This document shows, in pieces, positions 49,701 to 59,500 of a DNA stretch of 64,000 bases. Under the pieces are notes generated by a model. That model was not told where the DNA came from, searched no databases, and saw nothing but the letters and a program-made list of their open reading frames with translations. The DNA comes from Monocercomonoides exilis (taxonomy: Eukaryota > Preaxostyla > Oxymonadida > Polymastigidae), in assembly GCA_001643675.2 (NCBI GenBank), contig LSRY02000058.1, forward strand, positions 433,501 to 497,500. The letters are read 5' to 3'. The position numbers and the translations under genes were made by a program. Each line of letters opens with the position of its first letter. Position 1 is the stretch's first letter.

Positions 49701-52700
49701 AGCCGTGCTTCACAACGTGGAAAGGGATGGAAAACATGGAAAGGGGGAATGGAAATAAAACAATTCAAATTGAAGGATCAACAATTATTCGAGATTCTTT
49801 CAATGTTTCCAACTATCAGATCAAAAAGAGTGTAAAGATGGGAGAAGAAGATACAAAAGCGATATTGAATTTTGAAAAGGCAATTGGAAATCAACTGGAA
49901 TATTTCATGGAAAATGATGAGCATCTTGAATTGATGAATATCCAACTTCAACTGTCAACTGGATTTGAGAACTCAGCCAAAACGATTATTTCCAACAAAA
50001 ATGGAGAATTGGTGATAACTGGATGTTCATTCCATTCAGAGGCTGGAGTTAATAATGGATTTAATTGTGTATTTGTGGATGCGATTGGAGGAACTGTGGA
50101 AGTGAATGATTTGTCGATTGAATCATGCAATGTTGGAAACAGCATATTTGTCATTCATGATTCTGGAATTACTTGCCATTTTGTGAATGTTCGTGTGGAT
50201 TCATTGAATGAAAGCAGAGGATGTCTTCTTCTGATCAAAGGAACTGAACTAACAACAAAGATAAATGAAGTGAGTGAGGAAATGAGTCTCAATATTAATA
50301 ATTCATCATTTTCAGGGGTGAAGAGAAGTGACAATGGAGCAAGCATTTTGGAGTCAAAGAGTGAGAAAAAGATTTGTTTGATTGTAAATTCGAGCAACAT
50401 CACCGAAGACAAAGCAGAATCAAGTGAAAAAGGAGGTGCGATATTCTTCACATTGGGTGCATCAGGATCGATGAAGATGATTAAGTCCGAAGTCAGTCAA
50501 TGCAGCTGCCCCAATGGGAAAGGAGGAGGAGTGTATTTGGCAACAAAAGAAACAGGGTTTCTTGATTTCACATTTGTGGGGATGAAATTCAGCGCAAATA
50601 CAGCAATAGTGGGAAATGACATTTTTATCGAATGTTTCAACATCACATCCCAGATTAATGAAAGCCAATTCCAGTTTGATCTTCGAGAAGGCCATTACAC
50701 TCGTTTCAATGCGATATATGGAATTGATCTCTGCGAATACACAAGCGATACGAATCTGATTGGATTTGTGACTATCCATCAGAGCGATACGATCATTGTG
50801 AGCAGTGTGAATGGGTCGAATGAGAGGCAATGCGGAACCAGCACACTTCCGTGTCATTCAATTGATTGTGGATTGATGCATCTGACTTCAGATTTCATAA
50901 GTCTGATGTTTGTTGTTGAAGAGAGCGTGATTGGTGAAGAGGCAAGTCTGAAAGAAATGAGTTTAAGCTCAAAGAATAGAGACTTGTGTGAAGTTGAGGT
51001 GGAATCAGGGATTGAAAAAACAAAGAATGCGCTGTTGACAACAACTGGAGAAGTGTCATTTGTGAGAGTGAATTTTGTGTTTGATTCGAATTTCATTTCT
51101 TCGCATGAATCACTGATGTCGCCAGAAGGAGGAATCCTTGAGGTGATGAATTGTTCATTCAGCTCAAAACAATCAGCAGAAGAAGGAAATGTTGCTTTTA
51201 CCATTATTCCATTTCACATTTTCAACATGGCAAAGGGAGAATTGCAACTTGATGGATGCACAATATCAAATCTCGTGCTTCAAAAATCTGCATTGCATCT
51301 TTCTTCTCAACTTCCATCAGTGATTTATTTGTTTGAGATCAGCAATTCAACTATTTCTCATTCGCTTGTTGAAATTATTGAATGTGGAAAATTAACAATC
51401 AAGAATTTCAACACAGAAAATATCACAGTTGAGGGAAATGAAGAATCATTGATATGTTGCCTGTCAATGAAAAAGACGATGCAATTGACAAATTGCACAA
51501 TAAGTGGAATCAGTTCAAAAATCACGAAAGGAAAATTGATGAAAATGGAGAATTGTTTGGATGTGAAATTTGATTGTTGCATTTTTGATGGAAGTTCAAA
51601 GGAAAGAAATGAGAAGAATTTGAATGAAGGGGAAGAGATGTGCAGATGGGATGGATCCCTTGTGGATGTTGTGAAGAGTTCTGTGACGATGAAAGACACA
51701 ACAATCTCGAATTCACCAGATGGTGGAATAACAATGAGAGGTGGAAATGTGATTATTGAGAAAGGAGAGTTCATTGACAACAATCCATCAATTGAAGGAT
51801 ATCCATCGCTGAGAAGAAACATCATCTGTTCAGATTCTGGAACATTGAATGTGATGAGTTTGAAAGGAGGAGATGGAGTTTTGCCAAATTCATCACTTTG
51901 GATGTTGGATGAAGGGTGCAGTTTTGAAGGAATTGCTTCAGAGAGAGAATCATCATTTTTCATTCCAGTATTGGAGAGTGTGGAAGCAAAGGAAGAGACA
52001 GATAGAATGAAACTGACATTCAAAGGATTGCTTCTTGTTCCATGTAATCTGTCATTCTCAGTTGTGAAGAGGAAAGGAGAAGAGAAACATATTGAGCATT
52101 ATGATTTTGATTCAAATGGGGTTTTGTCAGAAAGAGAAGCAGAAGGGAGCGTGGCAAAAGATCTCATCAGAAGTTGTGGAGATGAAATAGAAGTGAGTGT
52201 GCATGTTTTATTTGGGAATAAAGAATCTCCTTCATCAACAACTTCATTCATTCTGAAGAACAAAAGTGAGATTGAGCCAAAAAGAGAAGAAAACATTGTT
52301 GAAAGTGGAAAAGGAGGAAAATCTTATTGGATTATCATTGTTCTTGTGTTGTCAATGTTATTTTTGATTGTTTTGATTGGATTTATTTTGTTTGTCGTTC
52401 GGTGGAGGAAGGCAAAGAGACGAACAGAAGAACTGGAGGAGATTGTGAATGACACAGTGAAGAAGGATCCGAAGGCATTTGAGATGGTCACGATGGAGAT
52501 GTCACCAGAAGAGCAGTGGAGGAGAGAGGAGAGAGAGACAGAGAAGAAGAACGAAGAGAGGATCAAGAAGAGGGTGTATGATACGAATATGCAACATTCT
52601 GAATCATCCGAGCATCTTCTATCTGAGAGTGGTTCGACAGAATACATTCTTGGAAAGGATTCGGACAAGATTCCAGAATGGGTATTGGAGAAGGTTGAGG

Positions 52701-53644
52701 AAGAGGAAATAAGGAAGAGAACACCATCTCCATCGGTCTCATCCACTTCAACAACTTCAAATGATTCAGATTCAACATTTGTTCGAGGAGATGATCTGTG
52801 CCCCACCACATCATCGATGTCGAATCTGGTGGATGCAATGGCCTGCTCATCGCCTCATGAAAAGCTGATTGTGGACTTGAGGGATTCGTTGTTCATGTTG
52901 TTGCATGGAAAGAACGAGAAGAAGGAGATGGAAATAGGCACTCTTCAGGAGAGAGAACAAACAGCAGCCCAAATCCTGTTCTGGGTTGCTAATCTTGCTC
53001 TCCACTCCTTTGATGAAATGGAAAACCCTCTTCAATCTCTTTCCAATCTGAGTCCGCATATTGTGTTGTTCTCAGAACATATGGTCATTTGCATTGTGAT
53101 GCACTCTGATTTCTCGTCTGATGATGATTCTGATTCATCCTCCATCTCTTCGTCAACTGTTGTGACATCAGCCAGTGATGATGATGATGACAGTGACTCT
53201 CTTCCTTCATCAGCGTTTGAGGATGATGAATACAACAGGAAGGAATGCCTGAGGTGGAAGGCGCCAGAGCTGCTGATGAACAAGAAGATGGGTGCAACAA
53301 AAGAATCTGTGGCATTCTCGATAGGGATGATGCTGTGGGAGTGTGTGACACTGGAGATTCCGTTTGGGGAGTATGAGGCAGCGATTGCAGGAGACAAGAT
53401 TGTTTGTGGGGAGAGGCCGAGGATGGGGGATGAGCACTCGACTCTCGAAGAGGTGGTGAAGGGGTGTCTGTCAGGCGAGGAAGGGCTGCGGCCGACATTG
53501 GGAGATTTGAAGCGGGAGTTTCTTGGGCACTTTCCGAAAGAAGTGGTGGTCATGACAGTTTCGGATGCAGTTGCGATTCAGTCTTTGATGTATTGCGAAG
53601 CGAATGGACAGGATAATGAGAATAATGAGGATAATGAAGAATAG
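46751..53644 (+). CDS. Giant surface protein with beta-helix-type ectodomain and kinase-like cytoplasmic tail, 2,297 residues
   Basis: ATG 46751 is the first start in frame (the frame opens at 46715 with GTG) and leads straight into a signal-like MVVAVSGILYCVWIISVG. The intronless ectodomain (about 25-1850) has many Cys and short beta-helix motifs (GGGI, F..N.A..G.D.F), with three CG-x-PC cassette boxes (CGMSEAAPC, CGSEEEPC, CGTSTLPC). One membrane segment lies at about 1857-1884. The tail is charged, then from about 2035 resembles a TKL-type kinase: LRWKAPELL (APE motif), SIGMMLWECVTLEIPFGEYE and LRPTLGDL are clear C-lobe motifs. I see no Gly-rich loop, no VAIK Lys, no HRD and no DFG; a Ser/Asp-rich insert replaces the catalytic and metal loops. 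So it is probably a pseudokinase. It is a paralog of the minus-strand gene at 6483-15380. Confidence 0.9.
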   Translation: MVVAVSGILYCVWIISVGCMCKGTTSDGAGFGENSAKEGKLDYSEGTWPEKAQNNKIGDGHLFDTHIEGKEGRVRETWKEERMMKKNTKQLNERSGEVGKVQKWGFCEEWKMWGKEGVCGGSGVEGSVVGVNSSLQLNSLALIEKSGESVLRASDGSFVEVSGCVVGVERETSLFDFCGSCGLFTNISLRSSSSSTEQIFPPLFSSKAMEGEISEKCHVSVCSSHFSSFYISSAPFILSRFVTLSQLEFFNISTTPLKTTHPAEGLSQMAFLMSGCEFESVWDVYDGGIVPSLNSPSSSLDASNTSFVRCYRSQNIAISGSEGNPSKQVRQNETDNGTNSFTWCEWNGSKTTENNNILNDGTSNGGAICMNNLASGTLSLKYCSFNDCYAYAYGGGIMCYKISSIKAENNSFNACTAKNNGGGIFAYEIYSCVRISGCEFQKCTAKECGGGLYLTSFQVSGSSCIGTENGKGESACVFDCSFTSCSVTNSQGGGMCCSTVPAAFKMRSVQFISCSVASDGGGLDFDPCQSIAPNNNIYSYFLFFHDCRCTNSIPHGHDVFFQDDCNHFSSNNPFYESYTTNSDDKRVCHFFLNGSSYVYQHTETKGWLKEGPKVLSVGVNGDDSNTLCGMSEAAPCKTLWHMVGTDFVRLCSKITVLDGKHVSEKETINIGEKKISVLGKGKTVSVIGTGALSSSSTTLFCISSGQLEVGYVGIDHNATGSLSPSVFVVFDGSGSLSLEDVVIDSSTSGGSGISSSVLEVALGQLKMIDVEIKNIKMSQPLFAEPSSTGSSSGESMLCNLTIRNVNRTTGDGVVMAKNVKAGETFVVWNTTIEGCECVNGNGGGIKVELLSSSSKALIGDSTLHSGGITAFNQCKSSGCGGGIFLSLGDTDAKFELSGELIFDRNEAEHGRNAFILATDLNKTVTNGSFKFDYSSMINDKTLFVGSDNFHLNKDLFMFLIPYSSIEIFISSNGFDVARCGSEEEPCFTTWKGMENMERGNGNKTIQIEGSTIIRDSFNVSNYQIKKSVKMGEEDTKAILNFEKAIGNQLEYFMENDEHLELMNIQLQLSTGFENSAKTIISNKNGELVITGCSFHSEAGVNNGFNCVFVDAIGGTVEVNDLSIESCNVGNSIFVIHDSGITCHFVNVRVDSLNESRGCLLLIKGTELTTKINEVSEEMSLNINNSSFSGVKRSDNGASILESKSEKKICLIVNSSNITEDKAESSEKGGAIFFTLGASGSMKMIKSEVSQCSCPNGKGGGVYLATKETGFLDFTFVGMKFSANTAIVGNDIFIECFNITSQINESQFQFDLREGHYTRFNAIYGIDLCEYTSDTNLIGFVTIHQSDTIIVSSVNGSNERQCGTSTLPCHSIDCGLMHLTSDFISLMFVVEESVIGEEASLKEMSLSSKNRDLCEVEVESGIEKTKNALLTTTGEVSFVRVNFVFDSNFISSHESLMSPEGGILEVMNCSFSSKQSAEEGNVAFTIIPFHIFNMAKGELQLDGCTISNLVLQKSALHLSSQLPSVIYLFEISNSTISHSLVEIIECGKLTIKNFNTENITVEGNEESLICCLSMKKTMQLTNCTISGISSKITKGKLMKMENCLDVKFDCCIFDGSSKERNEKNLNEGEEMCRWDGSLVDVVKSSVTMKDTTISNSPDGGITMRGGNVIIEKGEFIDNNPSIEGYPSLRRNIICSDSGTLNVMSLKGGDGVLPNSSLWMLDEGCSFEGIASERESSFFIPVLESVEAKEETDRMKLTFKGLLLVPCNLSFSVVKRKGEEKHIEHYDFDSNGVLSEREAEGSVAKDLIRSCGDEIEVSVHVLFGNKESPSSTTSFILKNKSEIEPKREENIVESGKGGKSYWIIIVLVLSMLFLIVLIGFILFVVRWRKAKRRTEELEEIVNDTVKKDPKAFEMVTMEMSPEEQWRREERETEKKNEERIKKRVYDTNMQHSESSEHLLSESGSTEYILGKDSDKIPEWVLEKVEEEEIRKRTPSPSVSSTSTTSNDSDSTFVRGDDLCPTTSSMSNLVDAMACSSPHEKLIVDLRDSLFMLLHGKNEKKEMEIGTLQEREQTAAQILFWVANLALHSFDEMENPLQSLSNLSPHIVLFSEHMVICIVMHSDFSSDDDSDSSSISSSTVVTSASDDDDDSDSLPSSAFEDDEYNRKECLRWKAPELLMNKKMGATKESVAFSIGMMLWECVTLEIPFGEYEAAIAGDKIVCGERPRMGDEHSTLEEVVKGCLSGEEGLRPTLGDLKREFLGHFPKEVVVMTVSDAVAIQSLMYCEANGQDNENNEDNEE

Positions 53645-56059
53645 GGAAGTGCCAGCAGCAGTTGCAGTTTGAAATAGTTTGGAATTGGAATGAAGGCGAG
53701 CAGAAAGAGGAAATGGAGGAAATATGGATGAATAAATACGGAAGGAGTTGTTTTTTTGATGAAATGGAAACATCAGAGCAGTCACATTACCAGTGGTTGC
53801 TTTGTGGAATTGAAGTTAACCAGTTTTTTATTTTAAAAAAAAATTTTTTTTTCATTTTTGAGAACGTGTTTTGATTTGTGGGAAAGCCACAAATGAATAT
53901 TTGTTTTTATTGTGCTTGTTTTTTTTTTCACTAGATTTTGTCATTCACCAAAACAACTGTTTGTGTTTATCTTTTTTTTCATTTATCAAGCCTTTGTGAT
54001 TGTATTTCACTTTTGATTGTTAATAGACATGAGTATTTATTTTCTGTTGTTTTTCATATTTATTCTTTTGATTGATTTTCTAACACCTTTTTGAATGTTT
54101 TCACACATGGAGATTATGTTAAACCATTCTTATTTCGATTGTTAATCCGATATATATTTACAGTCATCTTCTTGTGTAACTCAAACCATTTTCGTTATTT
54201 TTGTCTAACTTTTCAATTTTTGTTTCATTCATTTTTTATTGATTGAGTGTTTTTCAGCACGCAACACTAACACAGTTTGAATAGTCAAGTTATTAAGATT
54301 TATTTTAAAACACTGAATTTTTTCATCAAAATAGAAACGCATCTAATACTGTTCGAAGGTTATCAAAAATTTAAGATTCTTCCATGTGGAAGGATTCCGC
54401 GGTTGAGAATAGCTTTTATTTTTTCTATTTTCTTTTTCAAAATAATCTCGGAATACCCTTTCATATTTTGATAATTAATAATCAAGTTAAAACATAATTC
54501 TTTTTTTTCATGTTTATTGTCTGAAATTCGAAATTATTGTTTTTGCTAAAATAGGATAAATGAAAAATAATCATACGAATGTCGTCTGTGACAAAAAAGA
54601 TAAAAAAAAAAAGATGATGTCAAAAGATGAACCACAAATACATGATTCAATTATTGGTTAACAATTATAATATTTGATTGAGTCTTTGTGAGTGTGTGTT
54701 TTTTTGAAAATGATATTTCCAAATGGAGCTGTTAACGATTTTTTGCACAATAAATAACTTTGTGAAAAATCGAAAAATTTCAGAAATGTGACTTTGAGCA
54801 AAAACTTGAAAAATTGAATTTTTTTGTGACTAAAACGTTCATATGTTTACAAACAGCACTCATTTTTTACACTAAGCAATATTTTCAAAGGTTTTTTGGA
54901 AGTTTTACAACATAACCCATAATATTTTTTTTGTAAAAGTGATTTTTTCTAATAAAGTTTAAGATATTTATCAAACAAAAATTTTCATACAAATAATAGA
55001 GGAATAACTTCCAAGTTATATATTTTTAGAATGAATTTCATTTTGAACTTTGGAGAAATGAATGATTTTACTCATTTGAGAATATTACAGGTTAGTTAGA
55101 TACAAAATTCTGATGTTTTTAATATCCGCAACTGACTTTAGTATTTTTTCTCATTAAATTTTTCAGATGATTGGAGGATTGTTACATGCGGAAACTTTTT
55201 GATTTCGAAGGAGAAACTCTGATGATACAAATGTTGCTTAAAAAAACAGAAAAAAATGAAAGGAGAACATTGTTATTTCTTGTTTTCAAGTTTGATATTG
55301 TTTTCAGTTCTTTATTGAATATTGAGCTGGTATTAAAACAAGAAATTGAAAAAAAAATACTGATAGAATTACTCATGAAGCAATGAAAGAATAATTCAAT
55401 ATAACTTTTCATGAACATCATTACAGTTATAAATAATTTCTCTCAACTCTTTATTCTTTTGAAATTATCATTCTCACACATCCCATTGACTGAATGCTTT
55501 CAACTAATTCATTTCTTCCTAAATTTTCATATATTCAACATTTTTCTAATAAACAAAGAATAACACACGAAAAAATTCAAATAGACACTTTCGATGAATA
55601 TTACGAAAACAATAGAATTTCAAATTCACTCGGAAATACATCATTACAGTTTGCTCTTGATATTATTCAATTTTTGATCGTCATTCATATTTGATTTGAA
55701 ATATTTTTTCTTTATTCGATTATGTGGAACAATTTTCATTTGTTTGTTTCATATGCTGTTTTTCTTTATTTTTCACAAAACAACTTTTTTCATAACTGAT
55801 ATACAAAAAGATTAAAGTGAAGATGTTGTATTATATTTTTCAAAATCATTTCAACCTGCTATTCATTAAAGAAAGCGAAGTGCTGTTTTGGAAGCCCGTT
55901 TCTGAGTTATTTATTATCGTTTTTATCCATTACATATCAAAGAAATATAATTTATTCTGATATCTTTCGAATAGTCTAAAAATTTTATAAAAATTGTTTT
56001 TTTTTGTCGAAGAAAAATGGTCAAAAAAATATGTAATAAAATATTTGCGCTTTCAAAAA
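53645..56059. other. AT-rich spacer upstream of the recombinase genes
   Basis: About 2.4 kb. Frames such as 55171-55386 and 55494-55694 have helical, protein-like stretches, and an ATG frame at 55031 ends before a possible GTTAGT donor, so a small multi-exon gene near 55.0-55.7 kb is possible. I could not join exons in a consistent frame and annotate none. Confidence 0.35.
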
Positions 56060-58295
56060 ATGCCAATGGAAATCGAATTTGGCTCGTTTGTATCAAATAC
56101 GGTCACTAGTGAAATTTTGAATGAAAATGAAAACTCTGTGTTTTCAAATGATACTGAAAATTACAATGTTTGTTTTTATTTGATAAAATTTTATTATTTT
56201 TATTGTTTTTATATCACAGAGAACTAATGAAGAAAAAAATTCAAAGGACAAACACGAACAATCCAATAACATTTCAGAAAACGTTTGTTTTTTTCATGAA
56301 AAATTAAGAATTTATTGTTTTTATTATATTCAGTCATTTTCAACTCCACAAATGCAAATTCGCACACTTTCCGACAATTTCGATGAAAATGAGTTCATCA
56401 GAAGGGAAGAAGTGTGCGAAAGAATGATGTCGTTCATGAAAGAGTTTCTATCTCCATCACAAAACACTCATCACTGTTCTTCATCTTCAAATTGCACTCC
56501 AACTTCTTCAATTCCATCTCTTCAAAAAGTTTCGTTGCATAAAAAAAGTTCATCAAATAAATTACTCTCTTCAGATTCGACAAGAACACCATCGATAACT
56601 CACATTCTTCCTTCAGTAAAATACAGTTCGAAAAAAAGCAAATCCGACAAATATGACAGGGCCATCGACTATTCAGAATCAGAAGAAATAACAAGTGAAG
56701 TTTCTAAGTGCGATGAAAATGATGAAGTGGATGAAAATCCTTTGATAGAAGAAGAAGAAACTGATAATGAAGAGAAAAAAATGAAAGAATTATCCGAAAA
56801 AGATATTCACGAGATAATTGATAAAACATATGACGCCGTTGAATATCTGAGAAACGATCATATGTTTCAAGCGGAAAAAGCAGATACCCTTAACAGCTTG
56901 TCTTCTCCCTCAAAAACTCCTGCTCGTGCTTCTCCCCCTTCCACATCCTTCTCCGAACTATTTCAAACATCTTCAACAGATGTATCTCCTAATTCTCTCT
57001 CTTCCTCTCTGTCGTCATCGTCCATCATTCCTTCCTCCTCTCTCTTCTTTCATCCCACTAGAATGGATGAAGCAGTGAGCAGAGTCAGTACGGAAAAAGC
57101 GAAAAAATATTTGAACGTTGAATCGATTTGGTCCGATGCTACCAAACGAAAACATTCGTGGGCGAACCGCTTGCTGACAATATGGGCTGAAAAAGTGGAA
57201 ATCGAACCTTGGCCACTGCATCATGAAGCAGCAAGAGGGTTCGTTTTGTTCTGCGGGAAAGAGTGCCACTACCCTCTTTCCTCCATATGCTACGTCATAA
57301 TACCTTCTCTAAAAAGAATTAACATCATAAAAAGGGGAAAAAGATTAAGTTCTAATACTTATCATTCTTTAAGAGATGCTGTGAGATGTCTCAAACACAG
57401 CAGTGAAGTGCAAAAAACAGTTACAAAAAAAGAACCTGCTGTTCTTAAAGATGTCAAAAGAATAGTTCATTTCATTCCCAACACAATGCTCGATAAGGCG
57501 CTTGAATCATCTCTTTATCTCGTCGCTGTTCACACAGGGGCTCGCGCTGTTACACTTTCCAACGTGAAACTGTCAGATATCAAACAAGTTGTGAGATCAA
57601 AGGAGAATGGAAAACTGTTATGTACAATCCAGTACAACAGAACAAAAGCATCGCACAACTGGGGGCACAAGGTCACAATTGAAGGCGACGAAGATGAAGA
57701 AAATGATGACGATCCAGTCTATTGGCTCTCGTTGCATGTGTATCAAAAAACAGGAGTTAGACTGTCAGATTGGAACAACGCAAAAGAAAAAGCAAACCTC
57801 AATCATCTTGTGTGGCCACTGAGCACAGACAGCATGAGGGAGCGTTTTAAGAGCAGAGCGGAAGCTGCTGGTTATCCTCGTCATCTGTTCTGCTTCCACT
57901 CGCTTCGTAGTGGCTTCATATGCACCGCTCTTATCGCTGCGAACAAAGACGATGAAACCCAACGAGCAGTCATGGAAAAAACAGCCTTTGTTGCTGGCTG
58001 GCAACAGTGTCGACTTTCGCAATGCACTTACATCAAAGAAGCCGTGAAGCGAGCCATGGTTGCATCAAGACTTATAACATCCCATGATGATAGCAACCAA
58101 ACAGTGTTCGATGAAACACTATTGGAGTTGGAAGTGTTTCATGGTGTTTCTTTTAAGGAAAAAGCGAAAAAAGAGAAAACCACAATGGAGAAGTTTTCGG
58201 AGTTCGTGAAAAGAAGAATGAGTGAGTATTATGGAGAGTTGATTGTGGAGGAAGCGAAAAGAGATAGACACATTAGAAACGGTTCAAAGAAGTAG
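56060..58295 (+). CDS. Crypton-like tyrosine recombinase, three exons, C-terminus cut by TAG
   Basis: Exons 56060-56167, 56220-56282 and 56334-58295 (both introns begin GTTTGT, phase 0) give 710 residues. The N-terminal 240 residues are Ser/Glu-rich. The core (about 300-640) is a phage-integrase-type tyrosine recombinase. TGARAVTL gives the first catalytic Arg (Arg461), HSLRSGF gives His579 and Arg582, AGW sits at the His/Trp position, and CTYIKEA gives the nucleophile Tyr623. These residues are all present, so the catalytic core may work. Such enzymes cut and join DNA through a 3-prime phosphotyrosine link and move Crypton transposons. The frame stops at TAG 58293-58295, but the same frame continues with related sequence, so the protein has lost its C-terminal part. 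The neighbour at 59501-63122 is a diverged paralog. Confidence 0.85.
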
Positions 58296-58727
58296 GTTGA
58301 AGAAAATGAAGAGTTGATGATGGTTGCAGAATACAGAATGAAAGAATTAAATGATAAGAAAAAAGAAGAACAGAGAAAGACAGACCTATATACTGTTGCT
58401 TCGACGATTTCCAACATGTTCATACAAGATCAGCTCCTTGAACAAGGGAAGACACCAGAAGAAATGGCAACAATATTCTGCGGAATGGCTGAGAGTTGCA
58501 CATCAAAGGCGCCGGTGAGAAAGAACAAGTTCAAAGTTGATCGAAAGTCACATTTAACAGTTTATGAGAGAAGAAAGAAAGAGAGAGAAGAAGTGTTGAA
58601 AGAGAGAGAAAGAAACGAAAAGAATAACATAAGAAGAATCATATGGAGGAAAGAAGATGATGACATACTAGTTAGACTTTATAATGAAGGCGAAAGAGCT
58701 ACAGACATGATGAAGGCTTTCCCCTAG
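58296..58727 (+). pseudogene. Separated C-terminal part of the first recombinase, with truncated SANT domain
   Basis: Same frame as the recombinase that ends at 58295. The sequence is a Lys/Glu/Arg-rich helix and then RRIIWRKEDDDILVRLYNEG, the start of a Myb/SANT-type DNA-binding domain as in the paralog. It ends abruptly after KAFP at TAG 58725-58727, leaving out the third helix. It is the decayed tail of the upstream gene. An intron removing the first TAG is not visible. Confidence 0.6.
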
Positions 58728-59500
58728 GTTAGGTTAGATACAAAGGCGACGCCTGCGTGTGAACAGGTCAGCAACGGGGCTCATGTGGACAAAAATCAAT
58801 ATTCTCGAATGATGCAAAAAAATCCAAGAAATTACGAAAAATTCCAAAAAATTTGAAAAAATATGTGTTTGTCAAGAAAATCTGATAAGACGATCAAAAA
58901 TCGCATTACTAGGTTGCCCAACATCGGAAAGCTTCATCTGCTGATATTTGTTCATCGAAAAAGTGTCCAAATGAAAGCTTGAATTTTTTCGTTTTTTCAT
59001 ATTTTTTTTTATTTCTCACAAAAAGTTCTTCATTGAGAAATAATAGAAAACTTTTTTGAAAAAAAAATATTTGATCAAAAAAAATTACCACAATTTAATT
59101 TCGAATCAAAACTTGCAAGGGAAACACCCACAGGAACAATTAGCAACTTTTGGTTTTCAATTAAAACATCGTATGATTTATTAATAAATACGTCATCCGA
59201 TTTTCATTGTTTTTTTAATCCAATTGTTATTCTGATTCAGCTTCTATCAAATCATCACTTTGTATGTTTTCTTTTGATATAACAAATATTTTCAAGTTAC
59301 CAACCTTTAATTGGAATATTTGATATGCTTTGTTTTTCGTCTCTTATCAATTAATAACAATAGAATTTCTTCTTTGAGTAATTTTCACAAAATATGATTC
59401 GAAATTTCACAAAGAGCCAAGATCGCCTGTGTGGTCTTTTATTATTAATATTTGTCTTATTATAATAATTATATTTGATTTTTCTTTAAGTGGAAGAGCA
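58728..59500. other. Spacer between the two recombinase genes
   Basis: 773 AT-rich bases, no gene seen. It begins with a short TTAGG-like stretch (58728-58741) exactly where the SANT domain of the first recombinase breaks off. Presumably contains the promoter of the second recombinase gene. Confidence 0.45.
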
